Positions 27,752 through 36,412 of a stretch of 64,000 bases of DNA are shown piece after piece. Made by a program: the position numbers and the translations under genes. The DNA comes from Terasakiella sp. SH-1 (GTDB taxonomy: Bacteria; Pseudomonadota; Alphaproteobacteria; Rhodospirillales; Terasakiellaceae), in the NCBI RefSeq assembly GCF_004564135.1, contig NZ_CP038255.1, positions 32,501 to 96,500 of the forward strand, written 5' to 3'. How positions within the stretch are numbered: position 1 is the first letter of the stretch; each line of letters opens with the position of its first letter. Below the pieces are notes generated by a model. That model was not told the origin of the DNA. It was given only the letters and a program-made list of their open reading frames with translations, and made no database searches.

Positions 27752-27889
27752 GGCGACCTCCACTGTAGCAGTCGCCTGTAGCAAATTCACGATTCTGACC
27801 TGAATTTGTCGTCAAATTACGCTGTGAAATACCGTCACAACCACCGTCGCCGACCGTCATATTCAGCAGCATTCTGCGGGTGATAACAA

Positions 27890-27922
27890 AAAACCACGCT
27901 GCGTCACCGCATGCGTGGTTTT
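27890..27922 (-). terminator. Hairpin terminator next to attachment core 1
   Basis: AAAACCACGC and GCGTGGTTTT form a 10-bp stem. Read on the minus strand it follows the GCTCCACCA-like core at 27929-27950 by a few bases, as a terminator follows a tRNA gene. Its sequence differs from the hairpins after the other cores. Confidence 0.75.
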
Positions 27923-27928
27923 GTATAT

Positions 27929-27950
27929 TGGTGGAGCTATGCGGGAACAT
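27929..27950 (-). other. Attachment-core-like site 1 (tRNA/tmRNA 3' end)
   Basis: On the minus strand it reads ATGTTCCCGCATAGCTCCACCA, which looks like the T-arm and acceptor end of a tRNA or tmRNA with CCA. A terminator follows, then the N-terminal integrase fragment. The matching site at 48456-48477 has the same core but a different terminator after it, so the two DNA contexts switch exactly here. Confidence 0.65.
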
Positions 27951-28071
27951 GAATGCAAGGCGTACAGTGGCTTTGCGAACTTCCGACGCAATCACACCAC
28001 AGACGTTTTCAGCACCGTTCACACGCCATTTCTGACGATCTGACGGATATGTCATCGGGGTAAAAACAAAA

Positions 28072-28106
28072 CAGCCACAGCACGTCACCGTGTCTATGGC
28101 TGATTG
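28072..28106 (-). terminator. Hairpin terminator next to attachment core 2
   Basis: CAGCCA...TGGCTG encloses a second stem CACG/CGTG, with a T-rich tail on the minus strand. It lies directly after core 2 in that orientation. Confidence 0.6.
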
Positions 28107-28111
28107 TATAA

Positions 28112-28133
28112 TGGTGGAGCCTAGCGGGAACAT
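28112..28133 (-). other. Attachment-core-like site 2
   Basis: The minus strand reads ATGTTCCCGCTAGGCTCCACCA, a variant of the core at 27929-27950. It is followed by its own terminator. The two cores are about 180 bp apart with no clear gene between them. Confidence 0.6.
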
Positions 28134-28200
28134 TTCTGGATTGGGCCGGATTAATTCAACGGGGCCAAGAAAAACCAGAAGGCTTTGTTTTGAACGCCTT

Positions 28201-28428
28201 TCAATCTAACGGAATGAGTTCTGAACCAAATTCGTCCATAAAGAATTCACTACAGTTTTTATGGGAGACAAACACATTGCGGGTACATCCAATTGCCCAA
28301 TCATCATCCACTGACAAAATGACATACTCATCGTCGCCAAAATCAACGTAGTAGTCACCAAACCCATTCTGCTTGGTCTTCATTAATTCCATCGAGATTG
28401 GTGGTTCCAAATCGTAGTAAGTAGACAT
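28201..28428 (-). CDS. Hypothetical acidic protein, 75 aa (left copy)
   Basis: Identical to the product of 47978-48205. It starts MSTYYDLEPPISMELMKTKQ and is very acidic (DFGDDEYVILSVDDDW), with one Cys in the middle and one near the end. GGACAG lies upstream of the ATG. It is small, soluble and follows the 170-aa gene by 49 nt. I recognise no family. DNA-mimic or regulatory roles are possible for such acidic element-borne proteins but nothing shows this directly. Confidence 0.6.
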   Translation of the reverse strand: MSTYYDLEPPISMELMKTKQNGFGDYYVDFGDDEYVILSVDDDWAIGCTRNVFVSHKNCSEFFMDEFGSELIPLD

Positions 28429-28477
28429 TTTACTGTCCTTTCATTTTTTTTTGGGGGGGAACGAAGCCCTATCAGTT

Positions 28478-28990
28478 TTAATGTCCATCGACATACAGAT
28501 CGAGAAGACGGTTTTGGTCATCCAGATAACGGACTGCCACACCAAGATCGCCGTATTCTTCTACGATCTCTTCGGCAACCATTTTAAGGTCAGCTTCTTC
28601 ATCACTGAACGGACGTAAGAAGATACGTCCCGTGAGATAGGCGATGTCGTCATCACCTTCCTGAACACGGTAATTGGCCTGAATATCGAACTGACTATAA
28701 CTCTTGCGGATTTGATATGACAGATCACTGAACGTGCGTTCTGTCGGCACAAAAGTAATGCGACGATCTGCACCATTCACATGTAAGTGTGGTGTTGCCG
28801 CCAATCGCACAGCATCACCATCAGATTGAACTGCGATCCGACCATATTCTTCTTCGATGCAAAATGGTCCTTTACAGATTTCTTGAAGCGCATCATGCCA
28901 ATTGCCCAAGTTTTCTGGATCATCTGCAACAAAGAACTGATGCCAGCGATTGGTCGCGAGGGCATGGTTAAAAGGGTAATCTTGTCCCAT
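28478..28990 (-). CDS. Hypothetical protein, 170 aa (left copy)
   Basis: Identical to the product of 47417-47929. From MGQDYPFNHALATNRWHQFF it has VADDPENLGNWHDALQEICK and an acidic second half (RPFSDEEADLKMVAEEIVEE). ATG 28990 is chosen because AGAAGG lies 9 nt upstream; longer frames start at 29053. No signal peptide or membrane segment. It sits between the resolvase and the 75-aa gene in both copies, suggesting a conserved element module. The family is unknown to me. Confidence 0.65.
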   Translation of the reverse strand: MGQDYPFNHALATNRWHQFFVADDPENLGNWHDALQEICKGPFCIEEEYGRIAVQSDGDAVRLAATPHLHVNGADRRITFVPTERTFSDLSYQIRKSYSQFDIQANYRVQEGDDDIAYLTGRIFLRPFSDEEADLKMVAEEIVEEYGDLGVAVRYLDDQNRLLDLYVDGH

Positions 28991-29095
28991 GTGTTTCATC
29001 CTTCTTATTGGGAGGTTTATAACTGAGACAATGGTACGGCCGTGTTTAATCAAAAGTCATAAAAAATCGACCAAGTAAAAAAACATACCCCGGGA

Positions 29096-29317
29096 TTAGA
29101 CTGCTGCCTTGAGAGCGTTGTAATAAGTTGATTTACTGATGTTCAGATGACGGCATGTATCCATCATTGTTGTTGAGGGATCATCATGAGCGATCTGAAT
29201 CTGACGAGCCAACGCGGTCGTTAGTTTCTTTGGGCGACCGAAGGTTTTACCATTCTCACGGGCGACTGCCTGTCCGGCTTTGGTGCGCTCAATTAAGAGG
29301 TTCTTTTCGAACTCTGC
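29096..29317 (-). pseudogene. Resolvase C-terminal fragment (repeat copy)
   Basis: Identical to the last 74 codons of the resolvase at 46745-47311 (LAEFEKNLLIERTKAGQAVA onward, with the helix-turn-helix TCRHLNISKSTYYNALKAAV). It begins exactly at the repeat boundary, so the catalytic domain was never part of this copy. Confidence 0.9.
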
Positions 29318-30142
29318 GACCTATACGATACACAAGGTGCAATCTTCGACGTTTCTGCCGTAGATACTCTTATTGAGCAACTTCATGATGCGTGGCAGAC
29401 AACTTATGCGAAGAAGAAAGATAACCATCTGGTGTCATCAGCGGTGTTTAATCCAGCCCTTTCTGAAAAGACAGATCGTGGGTTAAAAAACGTCGAGAAT
29501 ACATGGGGTGTCTGGCTGGATAACGACGATCCAAACGGCATTGCATGGCAAGACTTCAAGAAGGTGTTTGCGCACTTGAAAATGGTCGGTTGCAATTCCC
29601 ATTCTGGCAATGGTCGCTATCGGGTGTTTCTGCCAACGACAACGGCTATGACTGCCGAAGTCCACCAAATCGCCGTTGACCACATCTTCCAGATATTGAC
29701 CGATCATGGGTTTAGGCATCACGGCTTTGATTTATCCAAACGTCATGCGGCATCACTTTTCTACCTCCCGTGTCAGGCAAAAGACGGTGATAGTTTCTTT
29801 GATGTTTGCGATGGTGATCTACTGGACCCGATTGCAGTTCTGAACGTGGTGGAATTTTCTGATAAACCAATGCAAAAACCGTCAGTGGGAAAAGCCGTGT
29901 CACCCCAATCCATCCAAGCTTCTATCGACCACTATCGGAATGTTCAGGCTGGAAGTGGACAGCGTAATGAAGAATTTTTCAAGCTTGGTTTTGTTCTTTT
30001 AAGGAAAGGTTGTGACCTCGCTACTATTGAGGAAGCGTTGGAAGCTGCTGACTACGATAACAGCCGTCGTGCAAAAGGACAGATTGTCAGCGTGATCAAA
30101 AGCCTTGAAACTGGCAAATATGGATACGTTGCTGCCATTTAA
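29318..30142 (+). pseudogene. Primase-like replication protein, 5'-truncated
   Basis: The frame is open from the repeat boundary (DLYDTQGAIFDVSAVDTLIE) with no start there; the first GTG is at 29432. NTWGVWLDNDDPNGIAWQDF, NSHSGNGRYRVFLPTTTAMT and SKRHAASLFYLPCQAKDGDS look like the core of an archaeo-eukaryotic-type primase from plasmids or phages. NEEFFKLGFVLLRKGCDLAT resembles a primase C-terminal helical domain. The N-terminus was lost when the inverted repeat formed. The assignment rests on motif resemblance only. Confidence 0.55.
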
Positions 30143-30166
30143 AACAACACGATCCAGTCTGCATAA

Positions 30167-30197
30167 ATAGGTGTATCTAAAGAGGAGATACACCTAT
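30167..30197 (+). promoter_or_regulatory. Perfect 12-bp hairpin with ribosome site in its loop
   Basis: ATAGGTGTATCT (30167-30178) pairs perfectly with AGATACACCTAT (30186-30197). The 7-nt loop AAAGAGG contains the ribosome site, and the stem runs into the ATG at 30196. In RNA the start codon would be partly paired while the ribosome site is looped out, a likely translational control or protein-binding site. Confidence 0.65.
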
Positions 30198-30675
30198 GCG
30201 ATTAACTGAATTTGACTATCAGATTGATGAACCCAAGGGACCAAAATCAATTGATGTCTGGGCCGGACAGCAGACACGGATATACTGCATGTTCCTTCGT
30301 ATCACGGGCGTAATTAATCTATCGTACCAGCCAGAACTTACCGAAATATGGATTGATCAATATCCAATCCATGAAACAGGTAGCAGCATCTCAATTAACT
30401 GTTTGGGAGGCAAAGACGGTTACACAGTTATATGCGACTGTTTTGGACTTTATCCGATGGTGATTGAACCGCCACGAGACTTCAAAACTGTGGAACTAAA
30501 TTGTCGGGCCTTAGCCCCTGAATTGGTGACCGAACGTGACCGCTACAAAATCCCGGAAGCGGAAATCATTCTTGGTAGCTGCAATATGGTCGATTTTGAT
30601 AACCGCTGCTCCATGACTTTGATCCGTAGTGCCGACAAGCGTGAAATCGATGGAGGCGAGTATGCGAATGTATGA
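30196..30675 (+). CDS. Hypothetical protein, 159 aa
   Basis: The protein starts MRLTEFDYQIDEPKGPKSID and contains WAGQQTRIYCMFLRITGVIN and four or five Cys (NCLGGKDGYTVICDCFGLYP). It looks like a soluble beta-rich domain; no signal peptide or membrane segment. The start is fixed by the AGAGGAG hairpin loop just before the ATG. It overlaps the next gene by 14 bp, so the two are probably cotranscribed. I recognise no family. Confidence 0.6.
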   Translation: MRLTEFDYQIDEPKGPKSIDVWAGQQTRIYCMFLRITGVINLSYQPELTEIWIDQYPIHETGSSISINCLGGKDGYTVICDCFGLYPMVIEPPRDFKTVELNCRALAPELVTERDRYKIPEAEIILGSCNMVDFDNRCSMTLIRSADKREIDGGEYANV

Positions 30676-31060
30676 ATTTCTTCCCGAAGTCGCTTCAACG
30701 TTCATTTATGCTATCGAGTTTATGGAAGTCCCGGTGGATTTAAAGGACATAGATGATGAAGAGTGGCCTGTGGCACAAATTAACGGTTCAGATTGTGTGA
30801 CTATCAGCAAACGGATTGATCACAAACAGCCCCACGGCTTTATGGTGAGGGTTTGCACATTTGGGAGCGATATTTCAGAAATTCAAAAGCACGTTCGCGC
30901 ATCTGAGCTTCGTTGGGGCAAACAGCACTTTGACGGTGTTCGCTGTAATCCAACCTTGGCAAGTGATGTGATGGAGGTCAAGCGTATGGATTGGCACTCG
31001 ACCGAGGTTGTTTACCATGACTTACGTCGCCAAATTGAGGAATTGGTGGATAAATTGTAA
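30662..31060 (+). CDS. Hypothetical protein, 132 aa
   Basis: It starts MRMYEFLPEVASTFIYAIEF at an ATG preceded by GGAGGCG. The middle is VAQINGSDCVTISKRIDHKQ followed by PHGFMVRVCTFGSDI. The end is basic-acidic mixed (MDWHSTEVVYHDLRRQIEEL). It is soluble, of no known family, and lies 16 nt before the isochorismatase-fold gene on the same strand. Confidence 0.55.
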   Translation: MRMYEFLPEVASTFIYAIEFMEVPVDLKDIDDEEWPVAQINGSDCVTISKRIDHKQPHGFMVRVCTFGSDISEIQKHVRASELRWGKQHFDGVRCNPTLASDVMEVKRMDWHSTEVVYHDLRRQIEELVDKL

Positions 31061-31076
31061 GCGAAGGCTGTAAGAA

Positions 31077-32066
31077 ATGACAGATATTGAAGTTCCTGAA
31101 TTCTTTGATCCTGCTAATGGGGCAAACAGGAGCTTCTCTCCTGCGTTGCCAGAGATTATGGGTCACGCCAAAGAATATGTGGCATCACACAACATTCAGA
31201 AGGCTCAAGCTGACAAAATACGCATTGAACTATTGCTTATTGATTGTCAGAAAGACTTTTGTTTCCCATCGGCATTTATTCCAGAAGAACGTGAAGTAAG
31301 CGAGAAAACCGTTCGCATTGTAGAATTTATCTACAGAAACCTGCCGCACATTTCCTACATCACCACAATGATGCGGAGCCATTTCCCTTATCAAATATTC
31401 CTGCCTTTATGGTGGATGGATAAGTGCGGTAGAAATGTCGAAGCTGCGACAGTTATTACCAGCGAAGATGTTTGGTCTGAAAAATACAAGCCTTCCCCCG
31501 AAGTTTCTCAGTTCGCGGGTGGTACTTACAATTGGGTGTGTAAACAATCTGAATATTACGCCAAATCAATTGAAAGTATGGGGCATCAACTTCATATCAA
31601 GCCTTTCCATTGTCTAATGGGAAGTGATGGTTGGAATTTGGCAGGTGTTATCCAAGAAGCCTGTTGGTTTCATGCCGTAACGCGAGGCATTCAGCCCGGT
31701 CTGCAATTGTATGACACGAACCCGTGGACCGAATGCTATTCCATATTTGGTCCCGATTGTTTGACTCGATGGGATGGTAAGGGAGCTTTAGATCAAAGAA
31801 ACACCGCACTCTTCCAAAAATTACGGCATAACGATTTTCTTGTTTTTGCAGGTGGTTCGACCTTTCATTCGATTATTCCTACAGTCGATGATTTGATAAA
31901 TGAAATCTTTTCAACGGACCCAATGCTGGCAAGAAAGGTCTACCTGTTAAAGGATTGCATAGGTTACGGGGAAGAAGAGAAAGGCAAGATATGCGAAAAG
32001 TATGAAACCGCTGGTATCAACGTTGTAAAATCGGCGGTATTCATAGAAATGTGTAATAAGAAATAA
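31077..32066 (+). CDS. Isochorismatase-fold (cysteine hydrolase-like) protein
   Basis: A 329-aa protein. ELLLIDCQKDFCFPSAFIPE carries the N-terminal Asp of the isochorismatase/nicotinamidase triad. IKPFHCLMGSDGWNLAGVIQ matches the conserved HCxxGT region, and DFLVFAGGSTFHSIIPTVDD sits where the nucleophile Cys normally occurs (GxATxxCV). Here that position appears to be His or Ser, so the usual cysteine chemistry may be lost. It is longer than typical nicotinamidases (about 210 aa). It lies 64 nt upstream of the Ssp genes on the same strand; a link to that module is speculation. Confidence 0.65.
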   Translation: MTDIEVPEFFDPANGANRSFSPALPEIMGHAKEYVASHNIQKAQADKIRIELLLIDCQKDFCFPSAFIPEEREVSEKTVRIVEFIYRNLPHISYITTMMRSHFPYQIFLPLWWMDKCGRNVEAATVITSEDVWSEKYKPSPEVSQFAGGTYNWVCKQSEYYAKSIESMGHQLHIKPFHCLMGSDGWNLAGVIQEACWFHAVTRGIQPGLQLYDTNPWTECYSIFGPDCLTRWDGKGALDQRNTALFQKLRHNDFLVFAGGSTFHSIIPTVDDLINEIFSTDPMLARKVYLLKDCIGYGEEEKGKICEKYETAGINVVKSAVFIEMCNKK

Positions 32067-32071
32067 ATCCC

Positions 32072-32091
32072 AGAACAATATGTTTTGTTCT
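32072..32091. promoter_or_regulatory. Inverted repeat between the hydrolase gene and sspB
   Basis: AGAACAA, 6 nt, TTGTTCT is a perfect dyad shortly after the upstream stop codon. It is either a weak terminator or an operator. A possible -35 box TTGACA lies at 32103-32108, ahead of sspB. Confidence 0.4.
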
Positions 32092-32130
32092 TGTTCATTT
32101 CATTGACAACTACAACCTTTAGAGACTAAT

Positions 32131-33075
32131 TTGCGAACTGGAGAAGTTGTCCAGTTTGGAGATTTAGAAGTAGTGTCTATCGACGATTTAAGTTCGGTTC
32201 AGTTTTCAGGTCATGAAACCTTTCCGTTGCGACACGGTTGGCTGACTAAAGCCACGACAGAGATTTATAAGAAAGAAACCGACAATCGCGGCATTTTTGC
32301 GGATGCCGACGCAATCGTGAGATTTGGCGTTGGTAAGAATATGGTGAGTTCAATTCGCCATTGGGCTACCGCTACTCAAATCATTGAAACACAGAATAAT
32401 ACTTGGAAAGTAACAGAGTTAGGTGATTTCCTGTTCGGTGAAGATGGTGTCGATGTTTACGCTGAAACCCACTCTACTCTTTGGTTGTTGCATTGGAAGC
32501 TTTGTTCCACACCAAATAAAAGCACAACGTGGTATTGGGTTTTTAATTTACTTTTAGATGATAAATTTGAAAAACATGATCTAATTTCTTCATTGCTGAC
32601 ATTTTGTTCTGATAAGAATATTTCCCGGACTTCTGAATCCACAATCAAGAATGATGTTGATTGCTTTATTGGTTGTTATGCCAAAAAGCGTGGGAAAACG
32701 GCAGGGGATGATCTCGAATCAGCACTCGGGGATTTGAATATTATTCAGCCTATTAAGCATGGGACGCGATACGTCCTACAAAAAGGTGATAAACCGACAC
32801 TCCACTCTGCAATATTTAACTTCTGTTTGTTCGAGTATATGAAGTCAGCAGGTACATCGAATACAATTTCGGTTGATAAAATTGTTTATGGAGAAGGTTC
32901 TCCCGGTCGTGTCTTTAAGCTTGATGAACAATCAACAGTAAGACGTTTAGTAGATATTGCGGATAGTTCAAACGGTGTCTTCGAATGGTCTGAAACCGCC
33001 GGGTTAAGGCAAGTTGCTTTGGTGAATGAACCTTCCTCTCCAATCGAATTATTACGCCCTGCGTTTGAGATTTAA
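32131..33075 (+). CDS. sspB: SspB-like DUF4007 protein (DNA nickase of the Ssp system)
   Basis: A 314-aa protein. VQFSGHETFPLRHGWLTKAT (about residue 22) and DADAIVRFGVGKNMVSSIRH are the DUF4007 signature. In the SspABCD system this protein is reported as the nickase needed for single-stranded DNA phosphorothioate modification. SspC and SspD genes follow at once, which supports the call. The first possible start is TTG 32131 with AGAGA about 6 nt upstream; a GTG at 32173 is the alternative, and neither is strong. Confidence 0.85.
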   Translation: MRTGEVVQFGDLEVVSIDDLSSVQFSGHETFPLRHGWLTKATTEIYKKETDNRGIFADADAIVRFGVGKNMVSSIRHWATATQIIETQNNTWKVTELGDFLFGEDGVDVYAETHSTLWLLHWKLCSTPNKSTTWYWVFNLLLDDKFEKHDLISSLLTFCSDKNISRTSESTIKNDVDCFIGCYAKKRGKTAGDDLESALGDLNIIQPIKHGTRYVLQKGDKPTLHSAIFNFCLFEYMKSAGTSNTISVDKIVYGEGSPGRVFKLDEQSTVRRLVDIADSSNGVFEWSETAGLRQVALVNEPSSPIELLRPAFEI

Positions 33076-33076
33076 A

Positions 33077-36000
33077 ATGCCAAAAGATCAATTAAGTCAT
33101 AGCGTTAAAGTCGTTTCTCGGTTCCAGAGATCAATCCGTGTAGATACGGATATGTATGATACAGAAGCTTTGGAAGGTTATGTATGTCCTCCATCTGCTT
33201 CCAACGCATTAATCTCTATATCCAAACAAGTCGCTTCCGGCCCACAAAGAGCCTTTACACTCACGGGTCCATTTGGGGGCGGTAAATCAAGTTTGGCAGT
33301 CGTATTGGGAAGCTTGTTAGGCAAACGACAAGAAAATCATGACAAAGCTTGTTCCGTTTTGGGAGAGCAAACCACCACTCCTCTATTGAATAACTTACCC
33401 CGAGGAGAAGATGGATGGATCGTTCTTCCAATCGTAGGCTCCCAACAAACACCTGATGAAGCTATTGTAAATGCCCTAATCAAGTCTGAACTGATTTCAG
33501 AAAAAGACAGAAAGAAAGGTGCGCTTACATTATTGGAAGAAATCGCAAATAAAACCTCAGATCAAAATGGTGTAATCCTACTGATCGATGAAATGGGTAA
33601 GTTTCTTGAATATGCGGCAACGAATTCAGGTGATCTTTTCTTCTTTCAAGAACTTGCAGAACGTTCTGCTCGACATGAAAAGAAAATAGTTACTGTTGGT
33701 TTCTTGCACCAAGCATTTGATCAATATGCCAGCAAGTTAAGTCAAACTGCACGGGATGAATGGGCAAAAATCCAAGGTCGTTTCATCGATATTCCGTTCA
33801 TTCAAACCCATGATGAAACGGTTGATCTCATTAGTCGCGCAATTGAAGCTGATGAAGTACCTACGAAGTTTCAAAATGTTACCGATGATGTTGCTAATGA
33901 AATCATAAAACGTCGACCGGGAACTACAGCCGATCTTTCAAACCGATTATGTGGGGCATGGCCGCTCCATCCTGTGGTTACAGCGTTACTTGGTCCAATC
34001 TCACGAAGACGCTTTGGTCAAAACCAACGTAGCACATTTGGTTTTCTCACCTCTGGAGAACCGGGTGCGTTCCAAGAGTTTCTAAGTAAATTCAGTCTTG
34101 AAGATAATCAATCCTTCAATCCTGCAAGGCTCTGGGACTACCTCCAACTTAACCTTGAACCACTGATCATTTCTTCACCGGATGGACACAGATGGGCAAC
34201 GGCAAGTGATGCGATCTCACGGGTGAATAGTTTAGGTAGTGACCTCCATATTTCTTTGGCGAAATCAATTGGCCTAATCGAAGTGTTTCGTGGCCAAACA
34301 GGGCTTGTCGCCTCTTCTGAGATTTTGTCTGCATGTCATCCAAACGTTTCTATAAAAGAAGTCGAACAAGCACTTGAAGACCTTCGCAAATGGTCTGCTG
34401 CGGTTTATCGAAAACACTTAGGAGCTTTCGCTCTTTTCGAAGGTAGCGATTTCGATATTGAAGCTGCTATTGAAGAAGAAATTTTAAGTGGCTTATCAAT
34501 TGAATTTGATGACCTTGAAGCTCGGGCTAACTTGCGTCCTGCCGTAGCTAAGAAGCACTATATCAACACGGGTTCATTGCGATGGTTCCGAGTGGAGCTT
34601 TGTGAATTCTATGAATTGAAAAAACGTGTTTCAGAATTCAAACCATCAGCCGGAGAAATGGGACTATTCTTATTGGCTCTAACGACTGATGATATTGAGC
34701 AAGAAAAGGTTTTTGCAGAAATAACCAAACTCACCAAAACACGAGCTAATTCATCCATTTCGATTGCTGGCCTTCCAAATGCAGATCAAATTCGTTCGTT
34801 ATCACGCGAAAAGAATGCCTTGGAAAGCATTCTGGAGAACCACCCCGCACTACATGGTGACAGCATTGCACGAAACGAAGTAGACACTCGCATTGGTCAA
34901 ACTGAACAAGCCCTTGCAGAAGCGTTAAACAATTCGATTTTGCAGGCTGACTGGTATTGGAGAGGTAAATCCCAAGGTATCAAACGTTTAGATACTTTGA
35001 GTCAGTTTGCTTCCGAAATTGCTGAAAGCTACTATAGTCAAACTCCAATCATCAGTAGTGAGCTATTAAACCGAGGAAAACCTTCTTCAAGTGCAGCGTC
35101 AGCACGACGTTCTCTTATGGAGGTCATGCTGGAACGAGAGCATGAAGAAAACCTTGGATACGAAGGCTTCCCTGCTGATGCTGGTTTGTATTATACGGTT
35201 CTCAAGGCTACAGGCTTACATTCCCAAACATCTGATAAACAATGGGAATTCACAGAAAAGAAATGTTCTGACAAGAACCTTCAAAAGCTATTCAAAAAGA
35301 CTGATGAACTTTTGGATGACGGTCAACTGACAGACCTCACAGAACTATATAATTTGTGGTCATTGCCTCCTTTTGGTTTGGCAAATGGCGTTCTTCCTGT
35401 TCTTGCTCTCACATACATGCTTTCAAGACGTTCTGAACTTGCCATTCACTTGCACGGTAAGTTTAGGCCCCGCTGGGAAACGATCATTGTCCATGACATG
35501 CTGGCTGATCCTAAGCTTCTGACAGTCCGTAAAACCAAGCTGAGTGGTTTCCGTGAAAAGGTTCTTATAAACCTCCACGAAACAATGGAGCGTTTGCTCA
35601 ACAAGAAAATCAAGCGAGAAGCTTTTGATGTTGCAAAAGCAATGGTGACTTTCTTCATGCGTTTACCTGAATGGGTCCATGCAACAAATGATTTGTCTGA
35701 AGATGCTAAAACTATTCGCGCAATATTAAAATTGGCATCAGACCCGAACAAACTCTTGTTTGAAGACTTAGCGTCAGCGTTTGAAAATGTTGCCGCTGAT
35801 AACGAAGACATGGGCGCACAGTTGATTGCGCAAAAGGTTGGTGAAGCTCTTTCTGAAATGTCACAAGCTTATCCAACTATGATTCAAGGTCTTAAACAAC
35901 ATTTACTCATTGAAGTTGGTGCCGAAGGTGATGGTTTAACGAACCTTGCAGACCTACAAAATCGGGCAAAAGGCGTTGAAGAAGAAACAGGCGACTTCCG

Positions 36001-36409
36001 CCTCAAGAGCTTCGCCTCTCGTCTGTCTAATTTCTCAGGTGACAATAATCAGGTTGAAAGCATTGCAGGTCTGGTTGGTGAAGCGATCCCTAAGAAGTGG
36101 CGTGATGGCGATTTAAAGAAAGCGAAGATGGAACTGACTGCCATTGCAACCCAGTTCCGCCGTGAAGAAGCTTTAGCCCATGTCAAAACAGACATGTCAG
36201 AAGGTCATCAGGCAATCGCTGTAGTGGTTGGAACGGGTAAAGAAGCAGAAACCCATATGGAGTCAGCAAACCTTACTAAGCAGCAAGCCAAAGACGTTCA
36301 AATGTATGCTGAACAGTTGAATGATTTGCTTGGTAAACTATCTGATAACAGAACCATCCAGATTGCCACGTTGGCCGAGGCTGGATTAAAGATTATTTCG
36401 AGTAAGTAA
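33077..36409 (+). CDS. sspC: SspC-like large ATPase of the phosphorothioate system
   Basis: A 1110-aa protein. AFTLTGPFGGGKSSLAVVLG at about residue 63 is Walker A and GVILLIDEMGKFLEYA is Walker B. A long helical C-terminal region follows with no other enzyme motif that I can read. The size, the P-loop and the position between the DUF4007 and PAPS-reductase-like genes fit SspC. The start is ATG 33077, one nucleotide after the sspB stop; longer frames reach back into sspB. Confidence 0.85.
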   Translation: MPKDQLSHSVKVVSRFQRSIRVDTDMYDTEALEGYVCPPSASNALISISKQVASGPQRAFTLTGPFGGGKSSLAVVLGSLLGKRQENHDKACSVLGEQTTTPLLNNLPRGEDGWIVLPIVGSQQTPDEAIVNALIKSELISEKDRKKGALTLLEEIANKTSDQNGVILLIDEMGKFLEYAATNSGDLFFFQELAERSARHEKKIVTVGFLHQAFDQYASKLSQTARDEWAKIQGRFIDIPFIQTHDETVDLISRAIEADEVPTKFQNVTDDVANEIIKRRPGTTADLSNRLCGAWPLHPVVTALLGPISRRRFGQNQRSTFGFLTSGEPGAFQEFLSKFSLEDNQSFNPARLWDYLQLNLEPLIISSPDGHRWATASDAISRVNSLGSDLHISLAKSIGLIEVFRGQTGLVASSEILSACHPNVSIKEVEQALEDLRKWSAAVYRKHLGAFALFEGSDFDIEAAIEEEILSGLSIEFDDLEARANLRPAVAKKHYINTGSLRWFRVELCEFYELKKRVSEFKPSAGEMGLFLLALTTDDIEQEKVFAEITKLTKTRANSSISIAGLPNADQIRSLSREKNALESILENHPALHGDSIARNEVDTRIGQTEQALAEALNNSILQADWYWRGKSQGIKRLDTLSQFASEIAESYYSQTPIISSELLNRGKPSSSAASARRSLMEVMLEREHEENLGYEGFPADAGLYYTVLKATGLHSQTSDKQWEFTEKKCSDKNLQKLFKKTDELLDDGQLTDLTELYNLWSLPPFGLANGVLPVLALTYMLSRRSELAIHLHGKFRPRWETIIVHDMLADPKLLTVRKTKLSGFREKVLINLHETMERLLNKKIKREAFDVAKAMVTFFMRLPEWVHATNDLSEDAKTIRAILKLASDPNKLLFEDLASAFENVAADNEDMGAQLIAQKVGEALSEMSQAYPTMIQGLKQHLLIEVGAEGDGLTNLADLQNRAKGVEEETGDFRLKSFASRLSNFSGDNNQVESIAGLVGEAIPKKWRDGDLKKAKMELTAIATQFRREEALAHVKTDMSEGHQAIAVVVGTGKEAETHMESANLTKQQAKDVQMYAEQLNDLLGKLSDNRTIQIATLAEAGLKIISSK

Positions 36410-36412
36410 GTT

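Larger units (their letters stand above)
27928..29317 (-). repeat. 1.39-kb long inverted repeat, left copy
   Basis: The reverse complement of this stretch matches 47090-48478. The only difference I found is one base in a homopolymer (7 G here, 6 C there, near 28454/47949). The encoded proteins are identical. The inner end (29317) cuts a resolvase gene at LAEFEKNLL. The outer end (27928) coincides with the end of an attachment-core-like GCTCCACCAA. Confidence 0.95.
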
